Assembly (NCBI GenBank): GCA_012274445.1
Contig: JAAROD010000093.1
Coordinates: forward strand, 1 to 64,000
Source of the DNA: Sclerotiophoma versabilis
Taxonomy: Eukaryota; Ascomycota; Dothideomycetes; Pleosporales; Didymellaceae
Direction of reading: 5' to 3'
Length of the DNA stretch: 64,000 bases
A program made the translations under genes and the position numbers. The notes beneath the pieces were generated by a model. It had not been told where the DNA came from and ran no database searches. It saw only the letters and a list, made by a program, of their open reading frames with translations. Position 1 is the stretch's first letter, and every line of letters starts with the position of its first letter. Shown one piece after another: positions 50,280 through 62,199 of the stretch.

Positions 50280-50582
50280 GCTATAAGGCAGGTTATGCTG
50301 TTAGTCCTTATATAGATATAGTTAAAAGCAGAGCTCTTAGTCTTATCTATACTAATTTATTATAATAAAGTATGCTTATTAAAATTAAAAACTTAGGCCC
50401 TTATTATTATAATTACCTAATAGTTATACCTAATATATACAGAACTAAATTAATAGTATAAGTTAATATCTACTAGCCTAGACGTATCTATAGAGTTTAA
50501 TCTCTATATTATAATTTATTATATAATAAATTATACTTCTATAGTATACTTTAAAATAATTTATTTCTAAAAAAAACTATTA
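50280..50582. other. Intergenic, end of cluster side
   Basis: AT-rich spacer with an inverted A/T stretch (TATAATTTATTATATAATAAATTATA, about 50,508-50,535). This could have been a 3' end or simple AT palindrome. No gene. Confidence 0.4.
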
Positions 50583-51251
50583 ATATACCTTACAGGCAAG
50601 CAGTGTATACAGGTAAGCAGTGTGCTTTTACTAAGACTATACTAAAACCAGCTCTATTATAGCCTATAGCAACCTACTTTAGCACTGTATAGAGCAAAAC
50701 AACCTATAATATTACTTAGAAACCTCTTCTAGTTTATTCTTATATATTTACGTGTTATGCCTAGTCTCTCTGTACTATCTATAGTGTTATTAGGAGGACT
50801 TAGCCCCTTTAGCGCATACCTTCTTCTTCTACTTCTTACTATTACTACACGCCCTAAACTTCTTTAGAGTAGTTATCTACTAGCCCTTCTTAACTATAAG
50901 AGTCTCTTCTACCTTAATTTACTTCTTCTTATATAATATCTAGTATAAGACAGCTTTATTTACTACTTAAAGCTAAGTAATCTTCTATTATACTAATACT
51001 AGCTTATATATAATTATTACTACTCTCTTAAAGACCTTCTTAAATACCTTAACTATAGAGGTAAATAAGCTATCTTTATACCTCTAAGTTCTTAATTTTA
51101 TAAGTATTAATTATAACCTAAGTTCTAGAGTATTACTAGAAGTATATAGCTACTAAAGCGTATTATTAATAGAGAGTAATAGTAATAGAGTATATAGAAT
51201 TATATTAAGAGTTAATATAACCTATTCTAGGTTAAATAGAACTAGTCTAGC
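50583..51251 (-). mobile_element. Truncated pogo transposon (subfamily 2)
   Basis: Starts after TA (50,581-50,582) with the subfamily 2 TIR ATATACCTTACAGGCAAGC, less RIP-changed than at 18,122. It then runs as the reverse complement of about 19,920-19,300, the transposase 3' part. It is cut at 51,251 where an LTR begins, inside CTAGC. The 5' half of the transposon is not found to the right, so the rest was lost. Confidence 0.85.
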
Positions 51252-51717
51252 TATTAAAGTTATACTTTTAAGTAAAGCTTATAAGTACTATTTATATTAG
51301 TTCTTAGAAACAAGCGCTAGTATAGAAAGGTCTATAAGAGTTAGGATTATTACCTAGTAAAATACTATAATAATAGAGAGTAATAATAGTATAGAGTAGA
51401 CTATCTAGCTTAAGAGTTAGGTTAAGATTCTAAAGATAAACTTAATTAAGAAGGTTAAATATAAACTATAAAGGTTATATTCTTACTTACTATATATATA
51501 CTAGAAGATAATATTTATTAATAAGTAACTAGAGTTAGTCTAATAAAATATATAGTATTACTTATTAATAAGTAAGTTATATATATTATACTTATTAATA
51601 AGTATATAATATAACTATATAAGAGAGATCTTTTCTAACTTTACTTCTAGCTTATAGATAAGGACTCTAGTTAGTTACTTAATAACTATACTACTTTATC
51701 TATATAGAATTATAATA
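51252..51717 (-). repeat. LTR-E copy, inverted
   Basis: Reads as the reverse complement of 3,328-3,817 with more divergence and some length change. It begins TATTAAAGTTATAC and ends AATTATAATA. The block 51,330-51,490 is the best match (to 3,580-3,730). No matching target duplication lies on its right, so it is probably one LTR of a larger damaged element, not a solo LTR. Confidence 0.65.
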
Positions 51718-53732
51718 TATAGGTACTTAGAGACGTACTTAAGCTTTTCTAGGTTAGAGGTATTTTTAACCTCTAGACTCTTATTCTTACTAAGTATTAT
51801 AATTCTATAGGCTATATCTAGGTAATCCTAATCTAACTACTCTCTAATATCTATTTAGGTGTTACCTATACTACCTTCTAGTTCTATATTACTAGAATAT
51901 AGTAAGTATAGGTATTTACCTAGTTCTAGCTTACTAAATATTTATTTAGCTATTAATAGCTAGATTTATTCTATATCTTCTATAAACTACTTATAGGTTT
52001 CTGCTAAGAAATAAATATATAGGTCTACTTCTACTAGCTATAGGTAACCTAAAATAAGATTATATTAAGTAAATAATATAGACTAGAATATTATAAGTCT
52101 AACTATTTTTACTACTCTCTTACTATTATAGTATACTATTCTAAGCTAGTATTAGTTAGTTAGCAGTAGCTTCTTATTATCTAGGGCTACTGCCTTAGGT
52201 TATTAATCCCTACTTAATAGTATTAACCTAAGATTTCTAGCTTCTTATTTAGTAATTAGGTTTAGTTCTAAACCTAAGTTATATAGAGCCTAGAGTGTTC
52301 TTAGAACGCTATTAGTATTATTTAGCTATAGATAGAAAAGGTTAGTAACTAGAGCTTACTATTTCTCTAGCTTTACTTACTACTAGAGTTCTCTCTATTT
52401 TTTCTACAGCCTTACTAGTAGCTCTACTGCTAGTAGCCTTAGATCTGCTAATAACCTTAAAGTTATTAATAGCTATTACCTCTTAGTAGCTATCTTCTAC
52501 CTAAAGATTTAGTATTATAGTTTACTAGCTAGAGGTCTCCTAGCGTCTTTCTAGCGTTACTTCTAGATAGAGTTAATACCTAACTATTACATCTTTTAAA
52601 TCTTCTTCTTATAGAGAAGGGCAGAAGTTTCTTCTACTTACTACCTTTAGTTTTAATCTTTAAGCTTAAGAGAATAGTTAAGGTTTCTATATTATATAGA
52701 GCTTATTTAAACTCTACTTACTTAGTAATATACTCTAGGCTAATATTTCTTTAGATTTTCTATTAGAGTATATAGAGGGTAAGGCTCTATATAAATACTA
52801 TTTTAAACTTATAGTTATTACTACTATTCTTAAACTTTATAAAGCTATAGAGTAGTAGAGACTTTTACTTATTTAGCTTTATTAGAAAGGTATTAACTAA
52901 ATTATTAGCCTTCTAGTTAAAGTTAAAGTACTTACTATAGTTCTTATACTATATTAAGACAGAGTCTTAGACTAATTACTTCTCTTTTATATAGAGGTTA
53001 GCTTAGGTTTAAATTAATCTTTTATTAATATATTACTAGATTAATTTATAGTATACACTATAGTAGATAGTTTCTATAATCTAGTAGGTCTAGGTAATAG
53101 AGTCTTCTAGTACCTATATATATTAGAACGCTGTATCTATATTCTTTATCTACTAGTCTACCTACTAGGTTAATAGAGGCTTACTATCTATTCTAAGTTT
53201 TAGCTTAGATTAGATATTATTAAGAACTTATATAATCCTACTAGCTTTATTAAAAGCTAGATAGTAACTACCTAGTATCTATCTAATATATGTCTGTTAT
53301 AGAGTTATTACTACCTAGTTAAATTAATATTACTAGATTTTAATTTCCTATTCTATAGCGCTAGATAGCTCTACTTTATTAAGTACTTCTAGTACTAATA
53401 GAATAGAAGTATATAACCTTTCTATTACTAACTGCACAGCGCGTAGTATAGTAATATTTAGAGTTATAATACCTACTATTATTATACTAGACTCTTCTCT
53501 ATTATAAGAGTTTAGGACTATTATTATAGGCTTAGGTAATAGTCTAAGTATATTATTATAGTATTGCGTATCTAGCTTCTAACTATAGTTATTATAATAG
53601 AGTAGCTTGTCTATATTACTTATAGTTAAACAGAGGTTATAACGTCCTCTAGCTATTATTAATAGCTAGTTTTTTCTACTTCTCTGCTACTAATTAGCTG
53701 CCTATTCTAAAAGGAGTGTAAAGGATTTAAAT
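51718..53732 (-). pseudogene. Retroelement internal region (gag-like), minus strand
   Basis: Minus-strand reading from the putative LTR at 53,733 gives a long frame interrupted only by RIP-type stops, with helix-rich segments such as VISLRLCLNIVQEL and LLYKKKI. It resembles the organisation of a gag protein, but no zinc knuckle or RT motif was seen. It lies between two LTRs of different families (E and F), so it is a composite or truncated element. Confidence 0.4.
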
Positions 53733-53926
53733 TATAAGGTTACTATAGGCAGGCAATTAAGCAGAGTAAGATAGGATAGAAAATAGAGGTAGATAGATAA
53801 GATAAAACAAATCCTAATAAGTCTTAAGGCTCTAGAATATTATATATATAGAGTATCTAGAGGTCTCTAGGCTTAATCTAGAGTCTATTTAAGAGACCTC
53901 TAATCTAGAGCAGGATACTTATAATA
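53733..53926 (-). repeat. Putative LTR (family F), inverted copy
   Basis: 194 bp matching the reverse complement of 28,730-28,928. This copy is less mutated. Ends are TATTATAAG and AACCTTATA. Confidence 0.55.
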
Positions 53927-54974
53927 GTTTATTATTAAATTTAAAATATAACTCTATTTACTATAAAGTTAGTATAGTTATTAGTCTATTATATATAAAA
54001 AAAAAAAGCTTTTATAAGTTAAAATATATATAATACTAATAGATATAGTATAGTACCTTAATAATATAGTACTAGTTTAATAAAAATAGTATAGAATATA
54101 ATAGGTACTAATTAAAATATAAGAAATAGTTTCTATAGATATTAGAGTTTCTTACTTTATAGATACTTTAGTAATATATATAAAAAGAAACTTATATACT
54201 AATACTCTAAGTTCTATAATATAAGAAGTAAAAATACTAAATCTATAATAAGTTACTTATAGCACTATAGATAGAAATTGTATACTTAGCTCTATATACA
54301 CTTACCTTCTCTACTAGTAGTATATAATTTTAAATAGAGGGGAGAGAGAGAGAGTAAAAGAGGCGCGCTACTTATACTAGAACCTAGTAGATATTTTTTA
54401 ACCCTGCATTAAATATTAAAATTAACTGTTAGCAGTTAGATAGATAGATGTGCTGTATTGTTTATTGTTTAAGCTATTAGAGTTTCTTGTTTAATTTTAT
54501 AGAATAAAAGACTAGTTTATAAATAGATAGCTACGTAACTCTATAAGCTATCCTATGCTTATATAAACTTCTTTCTCTATGTAAGCTTAAAGCTCCTAAA
54601 TAATATTACTAAGCTTAACGTGCTTATTAGGTAGGTGTCTAAGTATAACCTAAGCAAAGTTAATAATACCTTATAAACTGCTGTTTTCTTTACTACCTTT
54701 AGGTTAAAACGTTAACTTGCGTTAGTTAGTCTTCTTTTAGTTGCCTATTTAAAAGCTGCAACCTATATAGTTAAGTAGGTGCATTATAAGCTCTAGAACT
54801 ATAATAAATTATGCAGAGGACAACCTAGCGCTGTGCAAAGTTTACTGTTATAGCTTGGTTTCTTAAACTATAGACCCTAAGGACCTCTTAATAGATTTAT
54901 AAATTGCGTAAAAGAGAGCTAGAACATGCTAGTAAGAGGCAAGAGCTAGCAAAACAGTACTATATTTGGTAGGT
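53927..54974. other. AT-rich spacer with purine tract
   Basis: Heavily RIPed to about 54,330, then a GGGGAGAGAGAGAGAG purine run (about 54,338-54,355). GC- and TG-containing words reappear afterwards, marking re-entry into former gene space. No gene assigned. Confidence 0.4.
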
Positions 54975-55640
54975 AGCTATTACTTAGACAAATGTTGTAA
55001 GGAGCTATATATACTGTCTACTAAAGAGATACTGTTAACAATGCACACTAAAGTATTTGCTGCCTTAAACGCTTTGTTAATTATAGAGGAGTTTACTATT
55101 AATAGCATAGTAATAACTACGTATTCTAGTTCTTATATAGCACCTATAGCCTAGTTAATTAGTTTTATTAGCTGCCCTGTTAAGGTCTCTTTACCTTTGT
55201 CCTAAGAAAGTGTTAGGCTGGTTCCTAAGCCCTCTTAGATTCTGTTATTATAATATCTATTATATATAAGGTTAGAATTGTTATTCTAGCTATATCTATT
55301 GCTATTATTAGTGCAGGAGATAGTTGTGTTAAGCAACAGTATTATTAGGTTATTAAGATTATATCCTATAACATCCCTACTTAAGAGCACACTTAAGAGA
55401 TCCTAACTAAGGTTTATACTTCCTCTAGGTAATAAAACATCCTCTTTCTTTAATCTTCTGTTTCTCTGCCTTACTATAAATAACGCAATAAATTAATTAG
55501 TCTAAGAAAGATAATATATAATGTGTAAAGAAGGTATATAGCATATATACAGCTGTAAATATATAGCACGTCTGCCTTTATATACTGCTTGTATAGTGTA
55601 ATATAGTTGCTGCTAATACTAACAGCTGTTAATAATTTCT
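54975..55640 (-). pseudogene. Unrecognised coding remnant, possibly a regulator
   Basis: A minus-strand frame reads through RIP stops. A basic segment RQRNRRLKKEDVLL comes first, then GSINLS, a Ser/Asn-rich linker (NNSNRYS..NNNSNLIYN), ETLTGQLIKLIN, and a hydrophobic part ending FKAANTLVCIVNSISLVDS. A basic patch followed by a polar linker and a helical C-terminus is what a fungal zinc-cluster regulator with an AflR-type C-domain would look like. However, I cannot see the six cysteines, so the function is not established. Confidence 0.35.
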
Positions 55641-58600
55641 AATTCTTAAGGCATTATACCTTTTACTAGCAGTAATAATTGCATAAGTATCTTTAAGGGA
55701 ACATTCTGCTAGCAGATAGCATAGGAGTAATTATAAAAGCACTGTATATAGGCAGCTCTAATTAGAATAGAAAAGATATATAATAGCTCTTTAGAGATAA
55801 AACAGATTCTTAGGAGAAATTCTCTTAGGTTAATAAGAAGATCTTTTTAAGTATAGATTTTTATTCTAACAGGCTGCTAGGTAAGGCTAAAGAGCACAGG
55901 ATAGGGTAAGATATAGAATACCTATAACAGTATTGTAATTATATATAGGAGAGATATAAAATATATAGTAATGTTCTATTATAAAGTTAAGTACAAGAAG
56001 ATTAAGACTCTTATAGACAAACCTAATAAATTATAGCTATTAAGCTATATTATGCTATAGTAGCCTTAGGGAATCTTATCTAGCCTAGATAGTAATAGGC
56101 AGTAAGAACTGTTGTTAGCTAGCTAGTCTATATTAGCATTACTAAGTATTGCTACAGGTATGCTACGGTACCTAGTATAAGTAGTATTAGTAGGACTTTA
56201 TAGTAGGGATGCTTAACTGTGTTTTTCCTATATAGATAGAGCTTAGTAAAATAATTATTTTACTTATAAGATTTATAATAAAGATACTTAAAGACAAGTT
56301 GGTAATATATTATGCCTGTAGTTAGGCTAGACCTAATGTAGCTTAGAGAGTAGAGTAATTCTGCGTTATCTAAAAAAGCTTCTCTATTTTGCCTTCTCTA
56401 CCTACACTACTTATACTAGGCACTATAGTAGAGTGTTTAGCTATTTTCCTTTCTCTTATTATGCAGTGTCTTATAAAGCACTAAAGTTAGCACGTAGAGA
56501 CTAGTTAACTACTTCTAGCAAGCCTATAAAAATATCCTATATAACCTCCTTATAACAGTATATTATTTATACCTATGTATAGTTTCAACACTAGTATATG
56601 CCTGCATACACCTGCGCACACCCTTAAACTTACCTTTTTAATAGCTTTCTCTTATAAAGGTATTGCTTATTAAATAGGAAAATAACCTGCAACCTTAATA
56701 ACGCATCTATTATACTTACATGTAATTAGAGGCTTTATTTAGAATCCTAGATAGAAAGTTTAGACCGTTTTTATTTTGTTACTTAGTCTATTAGATAGGA
56801 AAATAGTGTTATCTGTTCTGTAACAGATTATTGCTATTAGCGCTTCTTAATAGTTTAATCTAAATGCACAAGTTATAATACGCAAATAGTAAGAACTAGT
56901 AGAATATTATTAGTAGTATATATCTTAGCCTATACTATGCGACTATAATTTATAATATCTAAAACTTATTAAAACTAATACCTACTGTCCTCTTTATATA
57001 GCAGCTAAGTAAGCATATAATTAGGGGTTATTTTCTAGCATGCTAATAATTAGAGCATTTAGTAGTATCTTGCAACTAGTAACTTAACAGCTATTAGCGT
57101 TAAACTAAGGTTAAAAGACGTGCTGTGATGCACAGGGAGAGAAGAAGAACGTTTCTACTAAATAGATTAATAATCTGCTAGAAGATTTATTAATTTTACT
57201 CTATTTAGTGTAGAGTATGCACATGTAAGTAGAGTTAAGTAAATTTAGCTATCCTAACCCTGTAGGGTAGGAAGTATTAAAGTTGCAAGTTGTAAGCCTA
57301 ATGTGTAGTAGGTAATTGTAAGTGTAATTAAAGAATAAGTTATTAGGAAGAGCTAAGTATTTTAAATATACTATTCTAATATGTTAAGTATTATACATAG
57401 AGATAACTCTCTAACAGTAGAGTTATAAGTAATAAGTAATACCTATATGCCTAGGGCCTTTAGCGTGTTAGGCTTACTAATAGCGTATGCTTAACACGTA
57501 TACTCTAAAACACGGCTGTAATCTAGATATATTTATATAATAATGCAGCTGTAGCAGGAGAGAGCAGCCTCCCCTAAAGCTCTAGTTGTTTCCTTACTTA
57601 GTAGTGCTCTATTAAAAGACGAATGCCTATATTAAAAGATAAATGCCTATGTTAATTGCGCAGGCCAATATAGGTAGGGATTTAGATAGTTACTCTACTA
57701 TTAGCACGCTCTATATAGCTCTCTATTTAAGAGTATATAGCTTTAATTAGTCTTAGTAGGAAATAAGGTTCTAGGATTCTCTTATTAGTTACTTCTATAG
57801 AATAATACTAGGCTAAGACATTAGTAGGGTCTTTAAATTACTCTCTTAATTACTGCTCTAGGGGAGTAGCATTACAGGACTAGTAGTTTAAGCTCCTATA
57901 CTAAGTAGTTAGTTATCTCTTAAGAAAGAACCTCTAGGAAGCTTCTTGCACTAGTATTTTGTTTATGCTACTCTCTTTTATGCTAAGATACTTATTTAGT
58001 CCTCGTGTCTAGGCCTAAGAATATAGTAATATTCCTAGCAGTTCTATTAGTAATACTTAATACATAGTATTATATAGGTAACCTAATAGTATATAATAAA
58101 ATATCTGCTTAGTTATTAGATTAGTGTTGTACTACCTATTAGGCGTTGCGTGTATAGACACAGTATATTATAGTATCCTAATGCGAACTAACAGCCTAAT
58201 ATATAATATATAATATTTCCCCCCTATAGTTATAACTTACAACTCTAGCTTACTTATAAGCGCTGCAATAGCGTCTATTAGCTTACTATAGTATTTAGTA
58301 TAAGTAATATAGGTAGATTATAATAACTAAGAAAGTAAAACCGCTTATAATAAATCTAATACTAACTAGAAAGCTAACTGTCCGTGTAAACAGCCTGTGC
58401 ATCTTTATAAGCTATAATAAGAAGCTTTAAACTAAGCTTACTTATAGATAAGTAGAGTAGTTTTCTACTCCTTACTAATATAAATATTGCACACTGCAGC
58501 AGTTATAAGGGATAAACTAGATAACCTAACTACTAAAGGGGCTGCCTTAGGTAATCTAACTAATAAGGAAATGCCTTAGAATGTTAGATACTTTAAAGAA

Positions 58601-59710
58601 CTATTATAAAAACCCTAAGTACTAATAGTTCCTAGGAAGTAGTAAAGTTATTCTAAGCTATTAATAGGTCTTTTATATAAATAGTCTAACTCTATAATAC
58701 CTTTAATTCCAATATAATATACTTAGAATTTTAAAAAATAATACTCTAGTACGTAATATATAGTTTTTAAGTAGTAAGACAAGTAGGGGTGCTATGCAAA
58801 TTAACTCTATTAAGTAAATTATACTAAACGCCCCCTAATTCCTATATAGAATAAATACTTATCTATCTTAACCTACTATAGTACATAGCTTAACTACTAA
58901 AGGCAAAGCTTTTAAGCAGGGGTGTTTAGTTATATTTCCTAGATAGACAGAGCCTATTCTAGTTGTTAAATTTCTAATAGAACTTATAATAAATATATAT
59001 AGTAATAGACTAGTATTGTATAATGTATATAATAGAGCTAGATCTAGTATAATTTAAACAGTGTAGTTATTCCGAGTTATTAGAAGAGTAAACTTATTAT
59101 ACTTTCTCTACCTATACTACTTATGCCAGATACTTAAAGTATAATTACCTGCCCTAATTAGACTGTTATCTTTCTATTCGCATTATATAACCATGCTAAG
59201 TAAAGTAGCTAATTAAACTTTTGTATTAGCACAGAACTCTAGTATATTCTTTATTACTAATTTATAGGCTAATAATCTATATAGGGGAGGAGATTGTCTA
59301 TTTATTAGTATAGAGTACTAGAATATATATATTAATAGAAATAAAGCAGAGTTAATCTTATATAATAAATACTACTAAGCACTTATACCTACTCTATTAT
59401 TTATAAAATTTATGCAGTATACTATAGTACTATGTGTACTGTTTAAATAAGCAGCATTAACAGGATTGCAGACTTAGCAGTGTTTTATTCTACCTAGCTC
59501 TGTTATATAATACTAATAGAGGTTAACTAGCAGTATTAACAGCATTAAAGACTTAACAGCGTTAGAAAGATATTTAGCTATATACCTTCTTATATTTACT
59601 TTATAAATTTTAACTATCTAATCTATATAACTTATTATTCTAAAGTTATATTTATAAATTATACTAAATCTATATTAAGCTAAAGTAATTATATTATATA
59701 ATAAACACAC
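55641..59710. other. Decayed gene space without recognisable family
   Basis: CA/TG content like the cluster, not like the transposons. Short coding-like stretches are visible on the minus strand (about 57,720-57,960, SWRFFLKR.., TNVLA-YYSIEVTNKRILE; about 56,400-57,060, LRIITCAFRLNY.., KPLITCKYNRCVIKVAGYF). I could not assign them. A 20-bp direct repeat lies at 57,611-57,650. The last few hundred bases before 59,711 would be the exporter's promoter. Confidence 0.4.
57611..57650. repeat. 20-bp direct repeat, two units
   Basis: ATTAAAAGACGAATGCCTAT followed by ATTAAAAGATAAATGCCTAT. They differ by two bases, both transitions of the RIP type. Confidence 0.8.
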
Positions 59711-59911
59711 ATGTCTTTATTACTACCTTTGCCTCTCTTAACTACTAATAGTGTTAAGAAACTAGAAGTCCTTAAAGATAGTAGTTCCGCTACTAAAGAA
59801 AAAGCCGTAGATGTACTATAACTACTACCTATTTCTTACCTAAAGAGTATTAAAGTCTTGTTTATTATACTTGCCTTTATGCTTATTATTACTCTTATTT
59901 CTCTAGATTAG

Positions 59912-59994
59912 GTAAGTACTACTATTCTAAGTTTCTTATAGAGTTATCTCTTGCTAAATTATTACACGCTAGTAAGCTAATTCTCTTAATTTAG
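59912..59994 (+). other. Intron 1 of the MFS pseudogene
   Basis: 83 bp, GTAAGT donor, GCTAAT branch-like word, TTTAG acceptor. Removal joins ISLD to TIVATAIPKIT. Confidence 0.8.
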
Positions 59995-60407
59995 ACTATT
60001 GTTGCAACTGCTATTCCTAAGATTACTAACTAGTTCAACTAGCTTAAAGATATCTTGTAGTACGCCTTAGCTTATTTTCTAACGCTTAGAGCGTTCTAGT
60101 TACTATAAGGTAAAGTGTATAAGTACTTTCTCCTTAAAACTAGCTTTCTAGTAGTAATCTTTATCTTTAAACTTAAGAGTTTAATTTGCGCTATTGCCTA
60201 AAACTTAATAACTCTAATTATTAGACATGCAATCTCCGGCCTTAGTACTTTAGGTATTACGCCTAGAGTATATACAATCTCTGCCTTTACTGCTAAGCCT
60301 ATAAAAAGAGCTACCTATATAGAGGCTATTAGTGCGTTATATAGTATTACTACTGTTACTAGACTACTTATTAGTAGGGGGCTTACAGACGTGTTATTCT
60401 AGAGGTA

Positions 60408-60497
60408 GTAAGTCTATATGTTTGTTGTAAAATAAGGCACTATTTCTAGTTATTAACTTCTGCTACAACCGGACTATAGCTAATACAACAACTTTAG
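60408..60497 (+). other. Intron 2 of the MFS pseudogene
   Basis: 90 bp, GTAAGT donor, GCTAATAC branch-like word, CTTTAG acceptor. Splicing rebuilds the RW-CF-INLLVG block of DHA2 exporters. Confidence 0.8.
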
Positions 60498-61594
60498 GTG
60501 CTTTTAGATTAATCTTCTAGTAGGCAGTATTACTGCTTTTGTTATTCTACTTACCTTTAAGACCTTTAAAGCCGTAAAAGTAGTTAATGCTATACTTAAG
60601 GAGAAGCTTCTATATATAGACTTCTTAGAGACAGTGCTTATAATAGGTGCATCTCTTACCTTACTATTAGCACTTTAGTATAGTAGTGTAACCTATGCGT
60701 AGAATTCTAGTATTATAATTAGTTTACTTATTAGCTTTATTACTATAACAATTACACTTATTATAATAGAAGTATAGTAAGATAAATGCACTATACTAAC
60801 CCTACGTCTTATCTATAAAACAACCGTCTAGGTTAATACAGTATAGAGCTTTTTCTTTGCTAGCTTATATTTTACTATGCTTTATTTTCTGCCTATTTAT
60901 TTCTAAAGTATTAATAACGCTAGTCTAACTAAGTTAGGTATGCGCAATATTTCTCTTATTATTCTGTTTAGTATTACTATATATAGCTTAGGCATAGCTA
61001 TTACAAGAATAGGTATTATAGTACCTTTTATAACTATTAGATTAATAATTATAACTATTGCTGCTAGTCTACTGTATACTCTTAACATTAGGACCTTAAT
61101 AGGTAAATAGGTTAGATACTAGATCTTAGTAGGCTTTAGATATAGTGTTACTCTCTAAGTCCTAGTTATTATTGCGTAAGCTTTTGCTAAGCTATTTAAT
61201 ATTACTACTATAACTATAATTATTATATATAAGTTTTACTTTGCACTGTCCTATCTCTAACTAATTACGTCCCTTATATGCAGTTGCTAGATCTCTTAGC
61301 AGTATATTTATGCTTGCAGCTGCGTAATCTAGCTTTATTAACTAGCTTATGCACAGGCTTACTATTACCGCACCAACTGTTAATCCCGCTTATGTAATAG
61401 GAACCGGTGCTACTTTAGTATACTAAGTATTTTCTAGAGCTAAGCTAGATAGTGTTATTTATGCGTACGCATAGGGTCTTAAAGTTACCTTTATAATTAC
61501 TATTATAGCCTATAGCCTTACTTTTCCTATTAGCTTATTAAGTAAGTAGGATAATATTAATATAAAGAAACAGATTAATAAAGACAATGCTTAA

Positions 61595-62199
61595 AAGAAG
61601 GATTTAGACGATTATGTAAATAGAGTTCTTGCTATTCCCTTATTAGGGATAGTATCTATCTTGTACAGTAGTGTGCATAGCTTAGAGAAAACAGAATAGA
61701 GGCATAAATTAAAGAATATATTAGATTACATTTACAGCTTATAATATTAGCTGTGCAGTTTTCTACTCTACTAAACCTATAAGAGTTAGAGTAATAATTT
61801 CTTTATAATAACTACTATATTTGCTATTTTATTAACATAGACTAAAGTAAGAAAACTGCTACTACTACTACTGCCTTTTTAAGCCTCTTTCTAGTATTAT
61901 ATTTATCTTCTAAGCGTTTATAGCTGCTGCTTGCATATAGTAGTCTTAGTATTCTTAGTATTAGTATAGTAATTATTTTAATTAATATATACTAATAATC
62001 TTATAGTATTTATATACTCTATTATTATACACTAATAAATTTTAACCTTATTCTTTCTATACATATTACTTATAAAAAATAAATACTTAATAGTAAAGTA
62101 CTTTTAAGCTCTAAGGTAAGGCCTTATTATAATTATATTATAACTAGCTAACTAATATAAATAGTTAGTATTAAGAATATTAATACTACTATAATTAAC
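61595..62199. other. Intergenic, no gene
   Basis: Sequence downstream of the exporter. It changes to strong RIP near 62,000. No motif seen. Confidence 0.4.

Larger units (their letters stand above)
59711..61594 (+). pseudogene. MFS drug/toxin exporter (DHA2, 14-TM type), RIP-inactivated
   Basis: Proton-driven efflux pump of the plasma membrane. ATG at 59,711 opens MSLLLPLPLLTTNSVKK, a cytosolic N-end. TM1 (IKVLFIILAFMLIITLISLD) runs into the hallmark LD-TIVATAIPKIT, which is split by an intron (59,912-59,994). The motif A zone RAF..GKVYKYF, CAIA..LITLIIRHAISGL and a second intron (60,408-60,497) in RW/CF follow. Later helices (LLTFKTFK, LLALQYSSVTYA, VNTVQSFFFASLYFTMLYF..PIYF, ISLIILFSITIYS) match the family in order. 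The end is DNA-stop at 61,594, or about 40 codons later if that TAA was CAA. Likely exporter of the polyketide. Confidence 0.88.

Noticed and set aside
60903..61088. 61-codon minus frame
   Set aside because: Antisense to the MFS exporter, whose plus-strand helices explain the sequence.
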